From a virus, in IMG/VR virus record IMGVR_UViG_3300042261_000762, positions 40,108 to 104,107 of that record: a stretch of 64,000 bases of DNA. One strand, 5' to 3'. The notes under the pieces were generated by a model. That model worked only from the letters and a program-made list of their open reading frames with translations. It was not told the DNA's origin and did no database searches. Positions 1-7,563 of the stretch are shown one piece after another (within the stretch, counting starts at the first letter, position 1; each line of letters begins with the position of its first letter). A program made the translations under genes and the position numbers.

Positions 1-2
1 AA

Positions 3-128
3 GCTGGTCGTCTAAAACATGAGAAGAAACGTAAGAAAACACGTGAAGAGATTGAAGTAACAATTCCTATCAACAAAAATGAAGGAACTGCTATTTATAA
101 TGCTCTTAAAGAAAGAGCTGAGGATTAA
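3..128 (+). CDS. C-terminal end of an unknown protein (5' truncated)
   Basis: The third frame is open from the window edge to a TAA at 126-128 and encodes a basic then acidic tail (about 41 residues, rich in K, R and E). It is followed 46 bases later by a strong intrinsic terminator, which supports a real gene end. Function cannot be judged from this fragment. Confidence 0.6.
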   Translation, partial: AGRLKHEKKRKKTREEIEVTIPINKNEGTAIYNALKERAED

Positions 129-174
129 TATCATTAATGGTGGTGTCCCTCTAATGCGTCCCTTTCTTATTATT

Positions 175-206
175 ACCGAACTACGTTAATAGTTCGGTTT
201 TTTTTT
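175..206 (+). terminator. Intrinsic terminator
   Basis: A perfect 9-bp stem (ACCGAACTA / TAGTTCGGT) with a six-base loop is followed by nine T residues. It ends the transcript of the gene entering from the left edge and isolates it from the VWA/MoxR operon. Confidence 0.85.
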
Positions 207-238
207 AAACTTACCTTTCATTAATTTGTATATAATAC

Positions 239-439
239 ATGATAGATATAATTGAAAAAGAACAAACAACAATCAATCAATTTGGATGCGAAATCAGTAT
301 TGATTGTAAATACGTTTCATCTGTGGAAGATGAAAGACGTAATAGAATAGCATATGTCTATGAAATAGATAAAAAGACTCTATATGTCTTGAATAAGAAT
401 TTCAAAACTCTAAAAATAGAATACGTCCCGAATGAGTAA
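239..439 (+). CDS. Hypothetical protein, 66 aa
   Basis: A small acidic protein with no motif I recognise. It is the first gene of a tightly packed plus-strand operon and its end overlaps the start of the VWA-like gene by 8 bases, which suggests translational coupling. The stretch before it contains an AT-rich box (TTAATTTG) close to the Bacteroidota minus-7 consensus. Confidence 0.6.
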   Translation: MIDIIEKEQTTINQFGCEISIDCKYVSSVEDERRNRIAYVYEIDKKTLYVLNKNFKTLKIEYVPNE

Positions 440-1787
440 TAATCATCCAAAAATAACTAATTCTATTGATGTGATGATTTCTGATGCCATGCTTGGTCTT
501 CAGTATTATGGCGAATTTTGCCAGTATATAAATTTTAAAAATTATCACGCTATTGGAACTTGTGGAGTTAGAGTAGATTTAGCTGGTATGCGTTATTTCT
601 ATAACGAAGAATTTGTTGATGAAATGACACAAGGAGAAATGAATTTCATCATGTTACATGAAGTTCTTCACCTTTTATGGGATCATCAAGCAAGAACAAG
701 AAGATGTGGTTATGATCATGAGCTTAGCAATATAGTTCAAGATATGATTATCAATGATGTTATTAAAACTGATATTATTGATAAGATGGAGTATAGTAAT
801 AAAATAAATAAAAGAAATTGTCATTTTGCTGATATTCCAAGAAAAGAAGTAATGGTAAAACATGCCGATGGTAGTAAGACCGTTGGTAGAGAAGTTTGGG
901 TTTTAGAAAAACCAGCAGAATATAAAGGGAAATTGTCATACGAAGAAATGTATGAATGGATATACGGCGAGAAACAAAAATATGATGAATGGAAAGATCA
1001 TTGTGAGTGCGATAAAAGCTTGCCATGTAAATGTAATAGAAAAGACGGCGGAACAAAAGAAGGCAATCAGAAATGTAAATGTCAAGAATGTCCTGTAAGT
1101 AATTATTTGCGTGGCATTTTTGAGAAAATGGATATGGGTTTATTAGAATGGTTAGATAAACATTTACCTAGTGATATTCCAGAAGATTATAGAAAAAGCA
1201 TAATAGAGAATGTAAAAAATAATCTTAGAGCAAGAGGATTAGAATCTGCTGATATTCTTGCAACTTTAGATAAGATAACAAAATCTAAAAAAGATTATAT
1301 TAAAAATATAAAAATAGGTATAAATGAACTTTTTGGGAATTATAAAAATAAATCAATAACTAAAAGAAATAGAAGATCTATAGAAGGAGTAAAAGGTAAA
1401 AGAAAAGAATCTTACGCTCTTAATGTTCTGCTGGATGTTTCTGGAAGTATGGAAGGATATTTTGAAAAAGCGTTATCTTATATTTTTCAAAATGGTATAA
1501 AAATAAATCTTATACAATGTGATACTGTGGTAAAAGATTACATGGTTATAAAAGATAAAGCCCATTTTAGAAAAATAAAAATAAATGGATTGGGCGGGAC
1601 AATTCTTCAACCAGGTATAGATTTCATATCATCAAACAAAGATTTGAGCGATTTGAATACTTTAATATTAACAGATGGAATGACTGATGAACTTGATGTA
1701 ACAAAACTCAAAAAGACTATGATTATAAGTCATAATCAGAAATGTAAAGTAATAGGCGAGGCAAGACAAATTGTAATAAAAGAATGA
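432..1787 (+). CDS. VWA-like protein with N-terminal metallopeptidase-like domain (DUF2201 type)
   Basis: The 451-aa product has an HExxH-type motif (HEVLH, residues 76-80) in the N-terminal domain and a C-terminal von Willebrand A-like domain with the MIDAS pieces DVSGS, a conserved GGT and TDG. A cysteine-rich insertion (residues about 190-220, CxC and CxxC pairs) may bind zinc. This architecture matches the putative metallopeptidase/VWA family that is normally encoded next to a MoxR AAA+ ATPase, and such a gene lies at 2471-3700. By analogy the pair would act as a chaperone-like machine remodelling or inserting metal into a partner; the target is unknown. The function is inferred from family and neighbourhood only. 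Confidence 0.8.
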   Translation: MSNNHPKITNSIDVMISDAMLGLQYYGEFCQYINFKNYHAIGTCGVRVDLAGMRYFYNEEFVDEMTQGEMNFIMLHEVLHLLWDHQARTRRCGYDHELSNIVQDMIINDVIKTDIIDKMEYSNKINKRNCHFADIPRKEVMVKHADGSKTVGREVWVLEKPAEYKGKLSYEEMYEWIYGEKQKYDEWKDHCECDKSLPCKCNRKDGGTKEGNQKCKCQECPVSNYLRGIFEKMDMGLLEWLDKHLPSDIPEDYRKSIIENVKNNLRARGLESADILATLDKITKSKKDYIKNIKIGINELFGNYKNKSITKRNRRSIEGVKGKRKESYALNVLLDVSGSMEGYFEKALSYIFQNGIKINLIQCDTVVKDYMVIKDKAHFRKIKINGLGGTILQPGIDFISSNKDLSDLNTLILTDGMTDELDVTKLKKTMIISHNQKCKVIGEARQIVIKE

Positions 1788-2227
1788 ATTGGACTTATAA
1801 GGAAATAAATTATTTTGATTTTTTGTTGGAATTTCCAGAAGTAGTAGATACTTTTTATTTACCAGCTGGTATAGATCCTTTATTCTACATAGAATATGTA
1901 AAAGAAATTCATAAAACTAATCCAACTAAAAAACCTTTGATAATATTAGATAATGTGAAGTTATCAGAAGTTGTACATAGATGCATTAAAACAAATGAAG
2001 AAAAATTCGATATATTTAGAGGATATTTAAGTGTAAAAGTGAACAATGATGAAATTTTTCATGTAAAACCAACAAAAAATCTTTTAAGTTACGAAAGAAA
2101 TAATTTGAAAGAATTAGAAGGAGAATTTACTATAATATCATCATTTCCACCGGGTTATTATAATTTTGATGAAGTGGAAATGAAAAACTTAAAAAGAGAC
2201 CTTTTAATAGGTAAAATGTTTAGATGA
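1784..2227 (+). CDS. Hypothetical protein, 147 aa
   Basis: It overlaps the VWA-like gene by four bases (ATGA) and the next gene by four bases, so it belongs to the same operon. There are no recognisable motifs, signal peptide or membrane segments. Its position between VWA-like and MoxR genes suggests an accessory role in that module, but this is inference. Confidence 0.65.
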   Translation: MNWTYKEINYFDFLLEFPEVVDTFYLPAGIDPLFYIEYVKEIHKTNPTKKPLIILDNVKLSEVVHRCIKTNEEKFDIFRGYLSVKVNNDEIFHVKPTKNLLSYERNNLKELEGEFTIISSFPPGYYNFDEVEMKNLKRDLLIGKMFR

Positions 2228-2481
2228 AAACAATTAATATAAATGGTGACATATTTCATTTACAAAATGACGAACTTCATAGAGAAGATGGTCCAGCTAT
2301 AGAATTTGCTAGTGGTATTCAATGGTGGATGCAAAGAGGTAAATTACATAGAGAGAATGGACCTGCGATAGTCGATAAAAGAGAATTTATTGAATATTGG
2401 CTAAATGGAGAATCAGCCACAGAAGAAGAAATAATCAACATTAAAAGAAATAAATGGATAGATAAAAGTTATGAAAATTGA
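2224..2481 (+). CDS. Small HRExGPA-repeat protein
   Basis: The 85-aa protein has two copies of an ELHREDGPA / KLHRENGPA repeat, each followed by an aromatic stretch with a central tryptophan. Such repeats are common in small proteins of large phages and resemble MORN-type beta repeats. Its ATGA start overlaps the upstream gene and its end overlaps the MoxR gene. The biochemical role is unknown. Confidence 0.7.
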   Translation: MKTININGDIFHLQNDELHREDGPAIEFASGIQWWMQRGKLHRENGPAIVDKREFIEYWLNGESATEEEIINIKRNKWIDKSYEN

Positions 2482-3700
2482 CGAGAAAAGATACACTCTA
2501 TTATCAGATAGAGAAAGATTTTATTTTGATGTATTAGCATCAGGAAATTCCCTCTATTTAAGAGGAAGACCAGGAACAGCAAAATCTGCAATTGGACTAT
2601 CAATGTCCAGAAAACTCAAGATCAGATATGTGGATAGAAGATTGAGTCAGATCGATGAGACAGATATTGGATTATACCCAGTATTAGATGATGGATTTAA
2701 GAATTTAGAAAAACTTGGAAAATTAATGGAATTTGGTTATCTAACAAATGAAGAGTTTAATGAAATGAAAAAACCAATCCTCGATAACATCATCAACGGG
2801 CAAGTTGATATTCTTCATTTTGCTGTTCCAGATTGGGCATTTTCAGCCAACGTTGAACCAACTATCGTTCATTTGGAAGAATTGAATAGGGCTAATCTTC
2901 ATGTAAGAAACGCTGCTCTTCAATTATTAAATGAAAGACAAATAGGCGATTTGAAACTAAATGATAATGTATATATCATGTCTTCTGGAAATCTTGGTGA
3001 AGAAGATGGCACTGAAGTTGATGAAATGGATTTGGCTTTAAGTAATCGTTTAGTCATAGTAGATCATGATTTGCCTTATGAAGAATGGATTAATGAATTT
3101 GCTCAATATCATGTGTGGCAAATAATTATAGATTATATAAGAGCAAATCCCGGTGAATACTATAAATTACCAAATGAAAAAGAATTAAGATATGCCACAC
3201 CTAGAAGTTGGACAAATTTATCAAAATTCATAACCCATAAATGGGGAAGAGAACCAGACTTAAAGGAAAATGTTATTCCTTTCTTATTACATAGCGGGAA
3301 ATGTTTTCTGGGGTCGAGTATAACAAATTTCACAAGATATTGTCAAGATATTTCTAATATTAATATCAATGATATTTTAATACGTTGGGAAGAAGTTAGA
3401 GCTGAAGTGGCTGGATTTAATAGATCAAGAATGTCGGAATTAATATCTAATTTGAGATACATGGATCTTAGGACACTAGACGAACTTCAATTTAGAAATT
3501 TATTAAATTTCCTATCCTCATTAAAAGACGATGATGAATTGACAAGTTACATAATTCATATACTTGACAGCACAAACGAATCCAATTATGATGTGAATAG
3601 TAGAATCATAAAACATTTTGATAAGAAAGTAAGAGAGTTAAGAAGTTATACAAGTCAAAATTTAAAGAAAGCTGAAACGACTGCTACTCCTCAGGTATAA
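2471..3700 (+). CDS. MoxR-type AAA+ ATPase
   Basis: The 409-aa protein has a Walker A (GRPGTAKSA, near residue 33), a Walker B with the EE variant (IVHLEELNRA), a sensor-1 Asn (MSSGNLGEED) and an arginine-bearing SNRLV segment, the signature of MoxR-family AAA+ ATPases. These work as hexamers with VWA-domain partners to remodel client proteins, and the VWA-like gene at 432-1787 is in the same operon. The start overlaps the upstream gene by 11 bases. The C-terminal about 150 residues are helical and unrecognised. Confidence 0.88.
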   Translation: MKIDEKRYTLLSDRERFYFDVLASGNSLYLRGRPGTAKSAIGLSMSRKLKIRYVDRRLSQIDETDIGLYPVLDDGFKNLEKLGKLMEFGYLTNEEFNEMKKPILDNIINGQVDILHFAVPDWAFSANVEPTIVHLEELNRANLHVRNAALQLLNERQIGDLKLNDNVYIMSSGNLGEEDGTEVDEMDLALSNRLVIVDHDLPYEEWINEFAQYHVWQIIIDYIRANPGEYYKLPNEKELRYATPRSWTNLSKFITHKWGREPDLKENVIPFLLHSGKCFLGSSITNFTRYCQDISNININDILIRWEEVRAEVAGFNRSRMSELISNLRYMDLRTLDELQFRNLLNFLSSLKDDDELTSYIIHILDSTNESNYDVNSRIIKHFDKKVRELRSYTSQNLKKAETTATPQV

Positions 3701-3716
3701 AAAATAATTATTATAT

Positions 3717-3929
3717 ATGACAGTAAACTATGAAGATAATATATTATATGTTGATTATGTTAATATGAAACACAGAATGATTCTCTATAACAATAGATCT
3801 AAAAGAATAAGATTGATCTTAGGACAAATTATAGATGAACAAAATTTTGATATAACTGTAGATACTATAAAACATTTACCGGAAGATATTAACCTTAAAG
3901 TTAAAGAATATATCAGAACTATATTTTAA
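3717..3929 (+). CDS. Hypothetical protein, 70 aa
   Basis: A short protein with a basic centre (NNRSKRIRLILG) and no family I recognise. It sits 16 bases after moxR and its stop codon lies inside the promoter-like element of the next gene. Confidence 0.55.
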   Translation: MTVNYEDNILYVDYVNMKHRMILYNNRSKRIRLILGQIIDEQNFDITVDTIKHLPEDINLKVKEYIRTIF

Positions 3930-3935
3930 TATATA
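3924..3935 (+). promoter_or_regulatory. Candidate phage promoter, leaderless type
   Basis: TTTTAATATATA lies exactly five bases before the ATG at 3941. The same element with the same 5-6 base spacing precedes 11361, 17901, 15899 (minus) and 50561 (minus), which argues for a phage promoter whose transcripts start at or next to the start codon. Confidence 0.55.
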
Positions 3936-3940
3936 GATTC

Positions 3941-4975
3941 ATGATTAAATTATTTGATAATTTCATTAATGAACAATACGAATTAGATCCTTACGGTGAA
4001 GAAAATTTGGATGATAATGTTAAAGTTAGAATTGCCAAATGTAAAAAAGATTTCAAAATAGGGCGTGATAAGGTAGTGCTGTTTCATAAAGGGGATGAAT
4101 ATGAAATAGTAGATGATCACGATTGGGACGGATTTATGATTCTCAAAACTCAAATACATGGAACTCCACATAATCACGCAATACCATTAAATAACATGTA
4201 TAAAGATTCTTTTTGGAAACATTTTATTATTAAAGAAAATATTAAATCTGATGTAGATCCTTATGGTGAAGAAAATTGGAATGATTTGGAGCCAGTTGAT
4301 GATGTAGTTCTAAGATTTCGAAATTATTATAAATGTGTTGAATGTGGCAATGAATGGGAAGATGAATGGGATTCTACTTGCGATGATGAATGTCCAAATT
4401 GTGGCACTATAATGACGCCATATGAAAGCGAAGATATAAATGAATCTTTTACAGAGGATGATCCTTATGGTGAAGAAATATGGAATGACATTAAACCGGA
4501 TCCAATAAATAGAGATACTGAAATAGAAATTGGTGATAAGATATATTATCATTACGATAGAAATAATATCGAACCAGCATTCATGGGTGAAGTTGAAAGA
4601 ATAATTAATCACCCTAAGTTTGGATTTGTTGATTATTTAATATCTGGAAAATATTCTCGAGAAATCAGTAAAATGAATTTGATTGGATGTGGGGCTAGAA
4701 TAATAAAAAGGACAAATGAGACAATAAATATTGATCCTTATAATGAAGAAAATTGGAAAGATGAAGAGGAATTTAATATTGGTGATGAATTAATTTGTAA
4801 AGAAGATATAATGACATCTACTGGCAAATATTGGCTGTTTCATCAAGGAAAAACGTATAGTATAATTAGAGTTACACATGATTGGATATTCGTTCTCACG
4901 AAATCTTTAGGACACGAAGTTAATATTCCTTTCACAAGAAAGGGCATTTGGAAAAGTTTCGATAAAAAAAATTAA
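3941..4975 (+). CDS. Multi-tag protein with capsid-targeting-like N-terminus
   Basis: The N-terminus MIKLFDNFINEQ resembles the T4 internal-protein targeting peptide. Four DPYGEE/DPYNEE-type motifs separate roughly 80-residue blocks. Blocks 1 and 4 are alike (both with a D-x-W-x-F/I-x-L-x-T-K/Q pattern following a GDEYEIV-like strand, SH3/KOW-like in appearance), so the protein may have grown by duplication. Block 2 holds a zinc ribbon (CVECGNEWEDE, then CPNCG). I infer an internal virion protein; there is no enzymatic motif. Confidence 0.75.
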   Translation: MIKLFDNFINEQYELDPYGEENLDDNVKVRIAKCKKDFKIGRDKVVLFHKGDEYEIVDDHDWDGFMILKTQIHGTPHNHAIPLNNMYKDSFWKHFIIKENIKSDVDPYGEENWNDLEPVDDVVLRFRNYYKCVECGNEWEDEWDSTCDDECPNCGTIMTPYESEDINESFTEDDPYGEEIWNDIKPDPINRDTEIEIGDKIYYHYDRNNIEPAFMGEVERIINHPKFGFVDYLISGKYSREISKMNLIGCGARIIKRTNETINIDPYNEENWKDEEEFNIGDELICKEDIMTSTGKYWLFHQGKTYSIIRVTHDWIFVLTKSLGHEVNIPFTRKGIWKSFDKKN

Positions 4976-5002
4976 AAAGTTTTTTATTTCACAGATATTT
5001 CA

Positions 5003-5010
5003 TATCTTTG
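5003..5010 (+). promoter_or_regulatory. Bacteroidota-type minus-7 box
   Basis: TATCTTTG fits the host consensus TAnnTTTG. It sits four bases before the ATG at 5015, with T-rich sequence about 25 bases upstream where the minus-33 element would be. It differs from the TTTTTwATATATA phage element and may mark genes read early by host RNA polymerase. Confidence 0.5.
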
Positions 5011-5014
5011 TAGT

Positions 5015-5248
5015 ATGAAAATTAAGTACTACGGATACGATTGTATTTTTCTTCCAACTGGACATATAGGGAAGATTATGAATGAATTGGATTCATTCAA
5101 ATCTTTATGCTGGGACCCGAATAAGAAAGAATCTTATTACAAAGAATATCCTCCTCAATGGGGTATTTATTGGTATGGTGGAGATCAAATACGACAAAAA
5201 GGAATGCCAAATTATTGGCAAGATAAAGATTTAATTCAGATATTATGA
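5015..5248 (+). CDS. Hypothetical protein, 77 aa
   Basis: A small aromatic-rich protein (WGIYWYGG near the middle) with no family I recognise. It follows a host-type promoter box with almost no leader, and its stop overlaps the next small ORF (ATGA). Confidence 0.6.
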   Translation: MKIKYYGYDCIFLPTGHIGKIMNELDSFKSLCWDPNKKESYYKEYPPQWGIYWYGGDQIRQKGMPNYWQDKDLIQIL

Positions 5249-5467
5249 AATCAAATGCTCAGAGATTAGGTGTGTTTTTATCAATTTTAACAATAATTGT
5301 ATGTGGAATTATTGGTGGAATGTTATGGTGCAAGATTTTTAGATTTTTGTAAAGGACACCCATATTGGATTTCTTCATGGATTTTGATTCTTCTTATTTT
5401 TGTAAATCCAGAAACATCTTATGATTTTTATAAAAAAATCAGTTATTTTTTTAGAATAATTTTTTAA
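5245..5467 (+). pseudogene. Small membrane protein interrupted by a frameshift
   Basis: An ATG overlapping the previous stop opens a 35-codon ORF with one membrane segment (LSILTIIVCGIIGGMLW). A second frame continues directly from the same place (FCKGHPYWISSW and a second hydrophobic stretch) to a TAA at 5465-5467. Joined by a one-base shift near 5341-5350 they give a coherent protein of about 70 residues with two membrane helices. It is either a decayed gene, a sequencing indel, or a frameshifted product. Confidence 0.5.
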
Positions 5468-5483
5468 TTAAGCAAACTTTTTG

Positions 5484-5491
5484 TAATTTTG
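5484..5491 (+). promoter_or_regulatory. Bacteroidota-type minus-7 box
   Basis: TAATTTTG fits TAnnTTTG. A 14-codon ORF (5508-5552, MEKIDIFWLIYNKV) and then the small ORF at 5565 follow, then a terminator, so this is probably a short independent transcript. Confidence 0.35.
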
Positions 5492-5564
5492 TAGTACAAA
5501 TTAAGAAATGGAAAAAATTGACATTTTTTGGTTAATATATAACAAAGTATAAAAATTAAATATT

Positions 5565-5688
5565 ATGAACTTTCGAATAGAGAATATGATACAAGAACAG
5601 ATGCAACAGATGGATAATCTGATTGGATGGACTATATCGTATTGACAAAGTTCTAGATGATATAAACAAAACCCAATCAGAAAACTGA
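5565..5688 (+). pseudogene. Tiny Q-rich ORF with a probable frameshift
   Basis: A 26-codon ORF starts at 5565 and stops at 5643-5645. A shifted frame continues as GLYRIDKVLDDINKTQSEN to a TGA inside the terminator stem at 5670-5695. The shift-joined product of about 40 residues looks more gene-like than either half. It is one of several frameshifts in this window. Confidence 0.3.
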
Positions 5689-5699
5689 TTGGGTTTTTT
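5670..5699 (+). terminator. Intrinsic terminator before the tRNA cluster
   Basis: An 11-bp perfect stem (AACCCAATCAG / CTGATTGGGTT) with an AAAA loop is followed by six T residues. It separates the small ORFs from the tRNA genes that begin 15 bases later. Confidence 0.85.
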
Positions 5700-5713
5700 G
5701 TTTTTTGACATAT

Positions 5714-5784
5714 GCTCCTATCGTCTAAAGGAAGGATTCGACTTTTTCACAGTCGGGATGCGGTCTCGGGATCCGCTGGGAGTA
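5714..5784 (+). tRNA. tRNA-Glu(TTC), T-arm degenerate
   Basis: The acceptor arms GCTCCTA / TGGGAGT pair with two wobbles, and the anticodon arm CGACT-TTTTCAC-AGTCG gives anticodon TTC. The D-loop is shortened, and the T-loop reads CTCGGGA instead of TTCGAAT with one broken T-stem pair. No CCA is encoded. A regular tRNA-Glu(TTC) occurs at 8883-8957, so this copy may be a poorer duplicate. Confidence 0.7.
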
Positions 5785-5823
5785 CAAAAGATTAAGTTCT
5801 TTGACATATTGGGAATAAATTAT

Positions 5824-5948
5824 AGGGAGGTAGTGTAATGGCTAGCACGACGTAATTCAACAAAAGTATTTTGACAAAAATATTTACAGCAAATCAAAAG
5901 AAGAGGCATCATAAGCCGTATGTGGATGTTCGAATCATCCCCTCCCAA
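5824..5948 (+). tRNA. tRNA-Met(CAT)-like gene interrupted by a 53-nt insertion
   Basis: The 5' part (acceptor GGGAGG, D-arm GTGT...GCAC, then ACG) and the 3' part (GC, loop ATCATAA, GCCGT, then a canonical T-arm GGATG-TTCGAAT-CATCC and CCTCCC) are separated by 53 nt at about 5853-5905. Removing it exactly gives a perfect 5-bp anticodon stem ACGGC/GCCGT and anticodon CAT. The insertion is in the 5' anticodon stem, not the usual intron site, and is too short for a self-splicing intron. The first acceptor pair is A-A. It could be a broken gene or need unusual processing. Confidence 0.55.
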
Positions 5949-6029
5949 CAAATTGAGAAATGGACTCATCATTCCGAATTTAAACGGTCACAAAAAATTC
6001 CATTGACAGTCTGGAAAGACAGACGACAT

Positions 6030-6111
6030 AGCAACGTGCCGGAGTGGTCTATCGGGGATGTCTCATAAGCATCTGGCTTTGCCTTCGTGGGTTCAAACCC
6101 CACCGTTGCTA
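6030..6111 (+). tRNA. Class II (long variable arm) tRNA with CAT anticodon
   Basis: A perfect acceptor (AGCAACG / CGTTGCT), D-stem CCG/CGG, anticodon arm GATGT-CTCATAA-GCATC, variable arm with GGC-TTT-GCC, and canonical T-arm GTGGG-TTCAAAC-CCCAC. Class II tRNAs in bacteria are Leu, Ser or Tyr, so a CAT anticodon on this body is unexpected. The discriminator is A, as for tRNA-Leu. No CCA is encoded. What amino acid it accepts cannot be told from sequence. Confidence 0.75.
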
Positions 6112-6116
6112 CACAT

Positions 6117-6199
6117 CGCGGGGTCGAGTAGATGGCCCAGCTATCTGGTCTCCAGGTCTCCCCAAAAGGGAGTCGTAGGTTCGAATCCTACCCCCGCTA
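6117..6199 (+). tRNA. Degenerate tRNA with long variable arm, anticodon unclear
   Basis: The acceptor GCGGGG / CCCCGC and a canonical T-arm (GTAGG-TTCGAAT-CCTAC) are clear, and TCTCCC-CAAAA-GGGAGT forms a long variable arm. The anticodon arm does not make a seven-base loop: only ATCTGG-TCT-CCAGGT folds. An AGGTCTCC / TGGTCTCC near-duplication suggests a local duplication disrupted it. Its first bases and spacer match those before the initiator tRNA at 7690. Confidence 0.45.
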
Positions 6200-6213
6200 C
6201 TAAAAACAAACAT

Positions 6214-6289
6214 GGCCTCCTAGTGTAATGGTTGAGCATTTCTCCCTTTGAAGGAGCGGGTATTGGTTCGAATCCAGTGGGGGCTGCCA
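6214..6289 (+). tRNA. tRNA-Gln(TTG)
   Basis: Acceptor GGCCTCC / GGGGGCT, discriminator G and an encoded CCA. The anticodon loop CTTTGAA between CTCC and GGAG gives TTG. The T-arm ATTGG-TTCGAAT-CCAGT is canonical apart from one wobble. Confidence 0.8.
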
Positions 6290-6292
6290 AAT

Positions 6293-6363
6293 TGTTCTTT
6301 GGTGTAACGGGAGCATAAGTGACTCTGAATCACTCAGTCCTGGTTCGAATCCAGGAAGAACAA
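6293..6363 (+). tRNA. tRNA-Gln(CTG)
   Basis: Acceptor TGTTCTT / AAGAACA is perfect, the anticodon arm AGTGA-CTCTGAA-TCACT gives CTG, and the T-arm CCTGG-TTCGAAT-CCAGG is perfect. The three bases after the discriminator are not CCA. Confidence 0.88.
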
Positions 6364-6386
6364 CAACAAAAATAGGAGATAAAAAT

Positions 6387-6644
6387 ATGAAAGGTATTAC
6401 ATTTAAAATCAACGGAGAACTTTCAGAAGAAGGTAAAAAGAAACTTCTGAAACACATTGAGGAAGGTAGAAAAAAAATGGAAGCCAGAATTGAAAAGTAT
6501 AGAAAATACTTCGATCTTTTAGAAAAAATGAATAAAGATAATAGACACGAAGACTTCATTTATTTAGAGAATGGTAAACATTATATAGTATCTTGGGACA
6601 GTGGGAAATGGTCAGATCCGAGAGAAATTACATTTTTGGAATAA
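6387..6644 (+). CDS. Hypothetical protein, 85 aa
   Basis: An ATG preceded by an AGGAG-like stretch follows the Gln tRNA. The product is Lys/Glu-rich and probably helical in the first two thirds (KKLLKHIEEGRKKM), ending in a short beta-like part (YIVSWDSGKW). I recognise no family. It lies inside the tRNA cluster. Confidence 0.6.
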   Translation: MKGITFKINGELSEEGKKKLLKHIEEGRKKMEARIEKYRKYFDLLEKMNKDNRHEDFIYLENGKHYIVSWDSGKWSDPREITFLE

Positions 6645-6913
6645 ACTTAAAAAACGAACCTCGAACTTTTTATACATTAGAAACACATTGTAGAGGAAAT
6701 CTAATAATTGAAAGAATAGAAGAAAAAATAAAACAAAAACAAAAGAACTTCATACATGGTTTTATGTTAAGAAGGAAAGTAGAGAGACCAACTTATGAAA
6801 AACTAATTGACGAGATAGAAAATCTTGGACTAGAGGGAGTTGGTAGAAAATATGGAGTAACTGGTAAAGCGATTAAAAAATGGGTTATTACATATCAAAA
6901 ATATAATATATAA
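6593..6913 (+). pseudogene. Remnant of a phage homing endonuclease (C-terminal helix-turn-helix)
   Basis: The last 40 residues (RPTYEKLIDEIENLGLEGV, then GRKYGVTGKAIKKW) match the C-terminal HTH typical of phage HNH endonucleases. No HNH catalytic domain is present, and the apparent start overlaps the preceding gene in another frame. I read it as the 3' remnant of an endonuclease gene that had entered the tRNA cluster. Confidence 0.55.
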
Positions 6914-6918
6914 TGTAT

Positions 6919-6994
6919 TGATCATTAGCGCAATTGGTAGAGCGTTGGGTTTTGGTCCCAAAGGTTGGAGGTTCGAACCCTCCATGATCAACCA
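6919..6994 (+). tRNA. tRNA-Gln(TTG), second copy
   Basis: Acceptor TGATCAT / ATGATCA perfect, D-arm AGCGC...GAGC, anticodon arm TTGGG-TTTTGGT-CCCAA giving TTG, T-arm GGAGG-TTCGAAC-CCTCC perfect, with CCA encoded at 6992-6994. It is the best formed tRNA of the cluster. Confidence 0.92.
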
Positions 6995-7006
6995 AAGTTT
7001 TTTATT

Positions 7007-7528
7007 ATGAAGAAATTATTTACTATATTATTCATTATTATATCATTCTGTCTAAACGCCCAAACAAAGGGAACTTTCACAGATAATCGTGACAATAAAA
7101 CCTACAGATGGATAAAAATAGGCGAACAAGTTTGGATGAGGGATAATCTAAAATATAAAGATACAATATTTTATGATTATAAATCTGAAAAAAAGAATGA
7201 TACATTAAAACTAGTTGCTTCTTGTCCAGATGGATGGCATCTACCAACACTAATAGAATGGAATCAATTGTTTACTACTCTTGGAAGAGTAAATGCTGCT
7301 AATAGATTGCAAGAAGAAAATAGTTTTGATTGTTTATTGAATGGTAGATATAATGCTGATATAAAATCAGTTGAAAATAGAGGAACACATGCATATTACT
7401 GGACTTCGACTGTTAGAGATGAAAATACAATGTGGACAATATTTATATTTTATGGTTCTGGAATGACAAGTAAAATAGATGGTGATAAGAGATATGGTTA
7501 TTCTATAAGATGTATAAAAGATAAATAA
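7007..7528 (+). CDS. Secreted FISUMP-domain protein
   Basis: I start at the ATG at 7007 because an upstream in-frame start would lie inside the tRNA and mask a clear signal peptide (MKKLFTILFIIISFCLNAQ). The mature part is a FISUMP domain, found in Fibrobacter and Bacteroidota surface proteins: DNRDNKTYRWIKIGEQVWM, then CPDGWHLPT and a closing YGYSIRCIKD. A second FISUMP protein is encoded among the fibre genes at 58383. The role may be at the cell surface of the infected host; no catalytic site is known for this domain. Confidence 0.8.
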   Translation: MKKLFTILFIIISFCLNAQTKGTFTDNRDNKTYRWIKIGEQVWMRDNLKYKDTIFYDYKSEKKNDTLKLVASCPDGWHLPTLIEWNQLFTTLGRVNAANRLQEENSFDCLLNGRYNADIKSVENRGTHAYYWTSTVRDENTMWTIFIFYGSGMTSKIDGDKRYGYSIRCIKDK

Positions 7529-7563
7529 TTTTCCTGAAATTTTTTTAATTCGTAAATAAGTCG

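Noticed and set aside
5853-5905. Insertion in tRNA-Met as a self-splicing intron
   Set aside because: At 53 nt it is far too short for group I or II cores, and lies outside the anticodon loop.
5871-6068. ORF of 65 codons overlapping the odd tRNAs
   Set aside because: It crosses two tRNA structures with conserved T-arms and acceptor pairs; the RNA reading explains the sequence better.
6200-6559. Minus-strand ORF across tRNA-Gln genes
   Set aside because: It is antisense to two well-formed tRNAs and a small plus-strand gene; no coding signal of its own.
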